DNA of 6,838 bases, from NCBI GenBank assembly GCA_002335385.1, contig DCVK01000037.1:70660-77497 (forward strand), read 5' to 3'. This DNA comes from Candidatus Aminicenantes bacterium UBA2190 (lineage in GTDB: Bacteria; Acidobacteriota; Aminicenantia; UBA2199). Shown here piece by piece: positions 5,132 through 6,838 of this stretch; within the stretch, counting starts at the first letter, position 1, and every line of letters begins with the position of its first letter. The notes beneath the pieces are model-generated. The model saw only the letters and a program-made list of their open reading frames with translations, was not told the DNA's origin and ran no database searches. The translations under genes were made by a program, and so were the position numbers.

Positions 5132-5206
5132 TTCGAACCCACGATGGGGATCACTCCCCATAACGATTTTCGAGACCGTCCCGTTCAACCGCTCCGGCAC
5201 CCCTCC
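5115..5206 (-). tRNA. tRNA-Ser(CGA), CCA encoded
   Basis: A complete class II tRNA reading on the minus strand. It has acceptor GGAGGGG with CTCCTCC (one G-U pair), anticodon stem ACGGT/ATCGT around loop CTCGAAA with anticodon CGA (genomic 5172-5170), and a long variable arm (ATGGGG with CCCCAT) characteristic of serine. The T arm GTGGG-TTCGAAT-CCCAC, discriminator G and an encoded CCA follow. It decodes UCG. The first 56 nt overlap the end of tadA on the same strand, so it is probably transcribed with tadA; I see no separate promoter in front of it. Confidence 0.95.
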
Positions 5207-5651
5207 GCGCCTGGAAAAAACCGGACAGCAGCAGCGATGCGGGCTCCGCGAGCAAGCCGGACTCGACCGCTATCCGGTGGTTAAATACATGCTTCACGCC
5301 GTCAAAGGCCCCGGTGGAAAAGATCCCGCTCTTGGGGTCGGCGGCGCCGTACACCAGCTTGGCGATCCGCGCCTGCACCATGGCGCCATAGCACATCAGG
5401 CAGGGCTCGAGCGTCACGTACAACTCGCAGCCGTTCAGCCGGTACTCGCCCTCTTTTCTGCCGGCCCGCCGCAGCGCCTTGATCTCGGCGTGGGCGCTGG
5501 GATCGCGGTCGCCGATCGGGGCATTGCCGCCCCGGCCGATGACGCGGCCGTCGCGCGCCACCACCGCTCCCACCGGCACCTCGCCGCGCTTTTCGGCGGC
5601 AACGGCCTGGGACATGGCCTTCTTCATGAAATAAGCGGCGTCTTTCTTCAT
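5151..5651 (-). CDS. tadA: tRNA-specific adenosine deaminase TadA
   Basis: A cytoplasmic zinc enzyme that deaminates A34 to inosine in tRNA-Arg(ACG), letting one tRNA read CGU, CGC and CGA. The 166 residues match the usual length (E. coli 167). Zinc and catalytic motifs are complete: H54-A55-E56 and P83-C84-x-x-C87, with VPVGAVV (25-31) and N43-x-P-I-G as in other TadA proteins. The ATG at 5651 is preferred because the predicted transcription start (near 5686) leaves no other in-frame start and the protein then begins like its relatives. The Shine-Dalgarno is poor (GACAGG abuts the ATG). The conserved core ends at GFFQARR (144-150). Nearly all of the last 18 residues, ending ENRYGE, are encoded by the 5' half of the tRNA-Ser gene, and the stop TGA (5153-5151) lies in its variable arm. 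Confidence 0.95.
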   Translation of the reverse strand: MKKDAAYFMKKAMSQAVAAEKRGEVPVGAVVARDGRVIGRGGNAPIGDRDPSAHAEIKALRRAGRKEGEYRLNGCELYVTLEPCLMCYGAMVQARIAKLVYGAADPKSGIFSTGAFDGVKHVFNHRIAVESGLLAEPASLLLSGFFQARRGAGAVERDGLENRYGE

Positions 5652-5692
5652 CCTGTCACACGGTTTGCTTTGAACACGACCGTAGAGACGGG

Positions 5693-5721
5693 ATTGTAGC
5701 ACGAAACCGGCCTGAAAGCAA
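5693..5721 (-). promoter_or_regulatory. Promoter of tadA (and probably tRNA-Ser)
   Basis: On the minus strand TTGCTT (5721-5716), a 17-bp spacer and TACAAT (5698-5693); TGC directly before TACAAT gives an extended -10. The predicted start near 5686 leaves a leader of about 35 nt. The -35 sits in the loop of a short hairpin formed by CCGGC (5707-5711) and GCCGG (5723-5727). Both hexamers and the spacing equal those of the M23 gene promoter. Confidence 0.65.
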
Positions 5722-5765
5722 AGCCGGCCGGGGAAAGACACCAGGTCGGGTCCGGGAACAGAACT

Positions 5766-5789
5766 GGGGGACGGGACAGCCCGCCCCCC
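5766..5789 (-). terminator. GC-rich hairpin after the CARDB-like gene
   Basis: On the minus strand a 10-bp stem, GGGGGGCGGG with CCCGTCCCCC, closes a CTGT loop about 35 nt after the stop codon. It contains one G-U pair that would be an A-C mismatch if read on the other strand, so it is better formed in the minus direction. The tail AGTTCTGTT is only moderately T-rich. It separates the upstream secreted-protein gene from tadA. Confidence 0.45.
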
Positions 5790-5823
5790 GGGAGTATCTC
5801 TTGGTCAGCGGCTCAGCCGTTCC

Positions 5824-6426
5824 CTACCAGGGGCACTGCACCTGGTACCAGACATGGTGGGCCGGGGCGTCATAGCAGCGGTCGTTGAAAGCCCGGCAGT
5901 CGTCGTTATCCAGATTGCCATCATTGCGGATGTCGGGATCCCAGGAAATCGCCACCATCACCTGGACCTCCTGGCAACAGTACCCGGCCACGATGTCCGC
6001 GCAGTCCCACTTCTCGAAATAGGGCATTTCGAAGCGGCCGCTGAGATTGATCTCCTGGCCCTTGTTCAGGCGGGCGATGGGGACCTTCTGGATGTAGACA
6101 TAGGAAGCAGGCCCGCTCATCCACAGTTTCTTCACGTACAGCTGGGCCTCGGCCTGTCTGGGGTTGGAGATGAAGTCCTTCGTCCCCTGGTTCACGACCT
6201 TGGCGCTGAGGTTCAGGTACCCCCTGCCGCTGACGATCTGCTTGACAATGGTCGGCCGGCCGGCCGCCAGGTCAGGCCCCTCACAGGGCTTGATGATGCC
6301 CACGTTCACCGGCTGCTTAATGAGCTTGGTCCTGTCCACCTTCTGGGCCGCCACCTGGGCATAGACGGCCATGGCAAAGACAACCATCAGCCCGAGCGCC
6401 AGGAACATTTTCCCGTTTTTTTTCAT
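5824..6426 (-). CDS. Secreted cysteine-rich CARDB-like protein of unknown function
   Basis: A 200-residue exported protein with no family I can name firmly. Residues 1-23 are a Sec signal peptide ending AVYA. After a linker, about 51-175 follow a CARDB/Ig-like beta-sandwich pattern: PDL near 51, GYLNLSAKVVNQGTKDF (69-85), LYVKKL (96-101), IARLNKGQEINLSGRF (117-132), VQVMVAISWDPD (155-166) and the closing N-D-G-N-L-D-N-D-D. Seven cysteines (48, 142, 150, 151, 177, 184, 198) suggest disulfides; the odd number leaves one free or lets it form a dimer. There is no anchor, so it is probably released or held by partners. The start is secure: AGGAGG lies 5 nt before the ATG at 6426. Frames extended upstream only read through the tRNA-Arg gene. 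A 7-bp hairpin, TACCAGG (5825-5831) with CCTGGTA (5841-5847), covers the last codons and stop. Confidence 0.82.
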   Translation of the reverse strand: MKKNGKMFLALGLMVVFAMAVYAQVAAQKVDRTKLIKQPVNVGIIKPCEGPDLAAGRPTIVKQIVSGRGYLNLSAKVVNQGTKDFISNPRQAEAQLYVKKLWMSGPASYVYIQKVPIARLNKGQEINLSGRFEMPYFEKWDCADIVAGYCCQEVQVMVAISWDPDIRNDGNLDNDDCRAFNDRCYDAPAHHVWYQVQCPW

Positions 6427-6486
6427 CTTTCCCTCCTTTTCCTCGAGCGCTCTCTGCAAGGGGCGCCGGGAATGATCGATGACAAT

Positions 6487-6518
6487 CCCTAGATAGGGTT
6501 TTGCGGTGAAAATCTCAG
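6487..6518 (-). promoter_or_regulatory. Weak promoter-like signal with palindrome before the CARDB-like gene
   Basis: CTGAGA (6518-6513), 17 bp, then TATCTA (6495-6490) on the minus strand is a poor sigma70 match. The -10 is embedded in the near-perfect palindrome CCCTA-TC-TAGGG (6498-6487), which could be an operator. The leader to the ATG would be about 60 nt. Another hairpin, TTCCGG with CCGGAA, lies at 6531-6555. The nearest alternative promoter is that of tRNA-Arg, about 250 bp upstream of the ATG. Confidence 0.25.
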
Positions 6519-6592
6519 GCAGGGTGATCTTTCCGGGAGATGAGAAAGACCGGAACGACGGCTGAGGGGATGTAAATGCGGAAAAAGGCAAA

Positions 6593-6665
6593 CGCACCTG
6601 GAGGGATTCGAACCCCCAACCCTTTGATCCGTAGTCAAAAGCTCTATCCATTGAGCTACAGGTGC
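6593..6665 (-). tRNA. tRNA-Arg(ACG), the TadA substrate
   Basis: A complete 73-nt tRNA on the minus strand. It has acceptor GCACCTG with CAGGTGC, D arm GCTC-AATGGATA-GAGC, anticodon stem TTTGA/TCAAA around loop CTACGGA with anticodon ACG (genomic 6632-6630), and T arm GGGGG-TTCGAAT-CCCTC with one G-U pair. The discriminator is G and no CCA is encoded, unlike the tRNA-Ser nearby. A34 in this anticodon is the base TadA converts to inosine. A run of five T (minus strand, 6586-6582) follows 6 nt after the discriminator and may help end transcription, but no hairpin other than the tRNA itself precedes it. Confidence 0.95.
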
Positions 6666-6676
6666 GTACGGAGAGT

Positions 6677-6705
6677 ATATTATCACAAAGGAAGGAGCAA
6701 CTCAA
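6677..6705 (-). promoter_or_regulatory. Promoter of tRNA-Arg(ACG)
   Basis: On the minus strand TTGAGT (6705-6700), a 17-bp spacer and TAATAT (6682-6677). The predicted start near 6670 lies about 5 nt before the mature 5' end, a usual distance for a singly transcribed tRNA. Confidence 0.65.
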
Positions 6706-6749
6706 GGGAAGAGAGAGGGAAGCGAGTGGCATGAAGAAAAGCAATCGGT

Positions 6750-6784
6750 GTAAGGTTCAGGGCGTAAGGTGCAAGGTTGAAGAA
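6750..6784. repeat. Heptad-periodic repeat, GYAAGGT type
   Basis: Five consecutive 7-bp units: GTAAGGT (6750-6756), TCAGGGC, GTAAGGT (6764-6770), GCAAGGT (6771-6777) and TGAAGAA. Two units are identical and the third of the good ones differs by one base. No gene overlaps it. Confidence 0.6.
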
Positions 6785-6796
6785 AAGAATCAAAAG

Positions 6797-6838
6797 GAAT
6801 TAAATTCCAAACCCCAAGCACCAAATTCCAAATTCAAA
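6797..6838. repeat. Heptad-periodic repeat, ATTCCAA type, running off the window
   Basis: Six 7-bp units in phase: a GGAATTA unit, ATTCCAA (6804-6810), ACCCCAA, GCACCAA, ATTCCAA (6825-6831) and ATTCAAA. The CCAA end of the unit is kept in four of them. The tract continues to the last base of the window, so its full length is unknown. Together with 6750-6784 it fills most of the 130 bp upstream of the tRNA-Arg promoter, where I see no gene. Confidence 0.65.

Noticed and set aside
5100..5699. Plus-strand ORF of 199 codons with RRRWDSNPRWGS near its start
   Set aside because: It is antisense to tRNA-Ser and tadA; the peptide is a known tRNA-Ser artefact and tadA is unmistakable on the other strand.
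6427..6744. N-terminal extension of the CARDB-like protein beginning MLFFMPL and containing CSSMDRAFDYGSKGWGFESL
   Set aside because: That peptide is the familiar mistranslation of a tRNA-Arg gene. The ribosome site and signal peptide place the start at 6426.

Overview
The window looks like a piece of a high-GC, diderm (two-membrane) bacterial chromosome. The evidence is a MepM/Csd3-type membrane-anchored M23 endopeptidase, a predicted lipoprotein, two small exported beta-sandwich proteins, and the wreck of a sensor protein with Y_Y_Y and LuxR-HTH domains. The style (tiny secreted Ig-like proteins, Y_Y_Y sensors, 7-bp-periodic intergenic repeats) reminds me of Acidobacteriota/Aminicenantota-type genomes. 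That is an impression only; nothing here fixes the taxon.

Layout. 1-833 (+): the 3' part of an RhlE-like DEAD-box RNA helicase. 872-1837 (+): an HTH-WYL-WCX transcriptional regulator with its own promoter-like signal and a palindrome just upstream. It converges on 3185-1866 (-), an M23 endopeptidase, which lies downstream of 3825-3298 (-), a small lipoprotein of unknown function. About 3866-4326 (+) holds a compressed graveyard of two-component signalling genes: histidine-kinase ATPase end, receiver start, Y_Y_Y fragment and LuxR-HTH end, joined by deletions. 4432-4833 (+) encodes a small secreted Kre9/KNH-like protein. 4834-5114 has no protein gene but carries heptad repeats, two identical 32-bp repeats and a structure copied from the tRNA-Ser acceptor/T arm. 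5651-5151 (-) is tadA, whose last 18 codons lie inside a tRNA-Ser(CGA) gene (5206-5115). 6426-5824 (-) encodes a secreted, cysteine-rich, CARDB-like protein. 6665-6593 (-) is tRNA-Arg(ACG), the substrate of TadA, with a good sigma70-type promoter. The right end is filled with two kinds of 7-bp-periodic repeat.

How it fits together. The coherent theme is translation. TadA makes inosine-34 in tRNA-Arg(ACG), and both are encoded here about 0.9 kb apart. The tRNA-Ser is arranged so that its 5' processing should cut off the stop codon of tadA. Next to that tRNA, in inverted orientation, is a 51-nt element that keeps the tRNA-Ser acceptor stem, T stem, discriminator and CCA but replaces the 7-nt T loop with 23 nt. 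The loop sequence is also found in a second copy 112 bp away. This is the most unusual item in the window.

Promoters. Five promoter-like signals share a 17-bp spacer and four share a -35 beginning TTGC. Two of them (WYL gene, M23 gene) put the predicted transcription start at the ATG itself, suggesting leaderless mRNAs.
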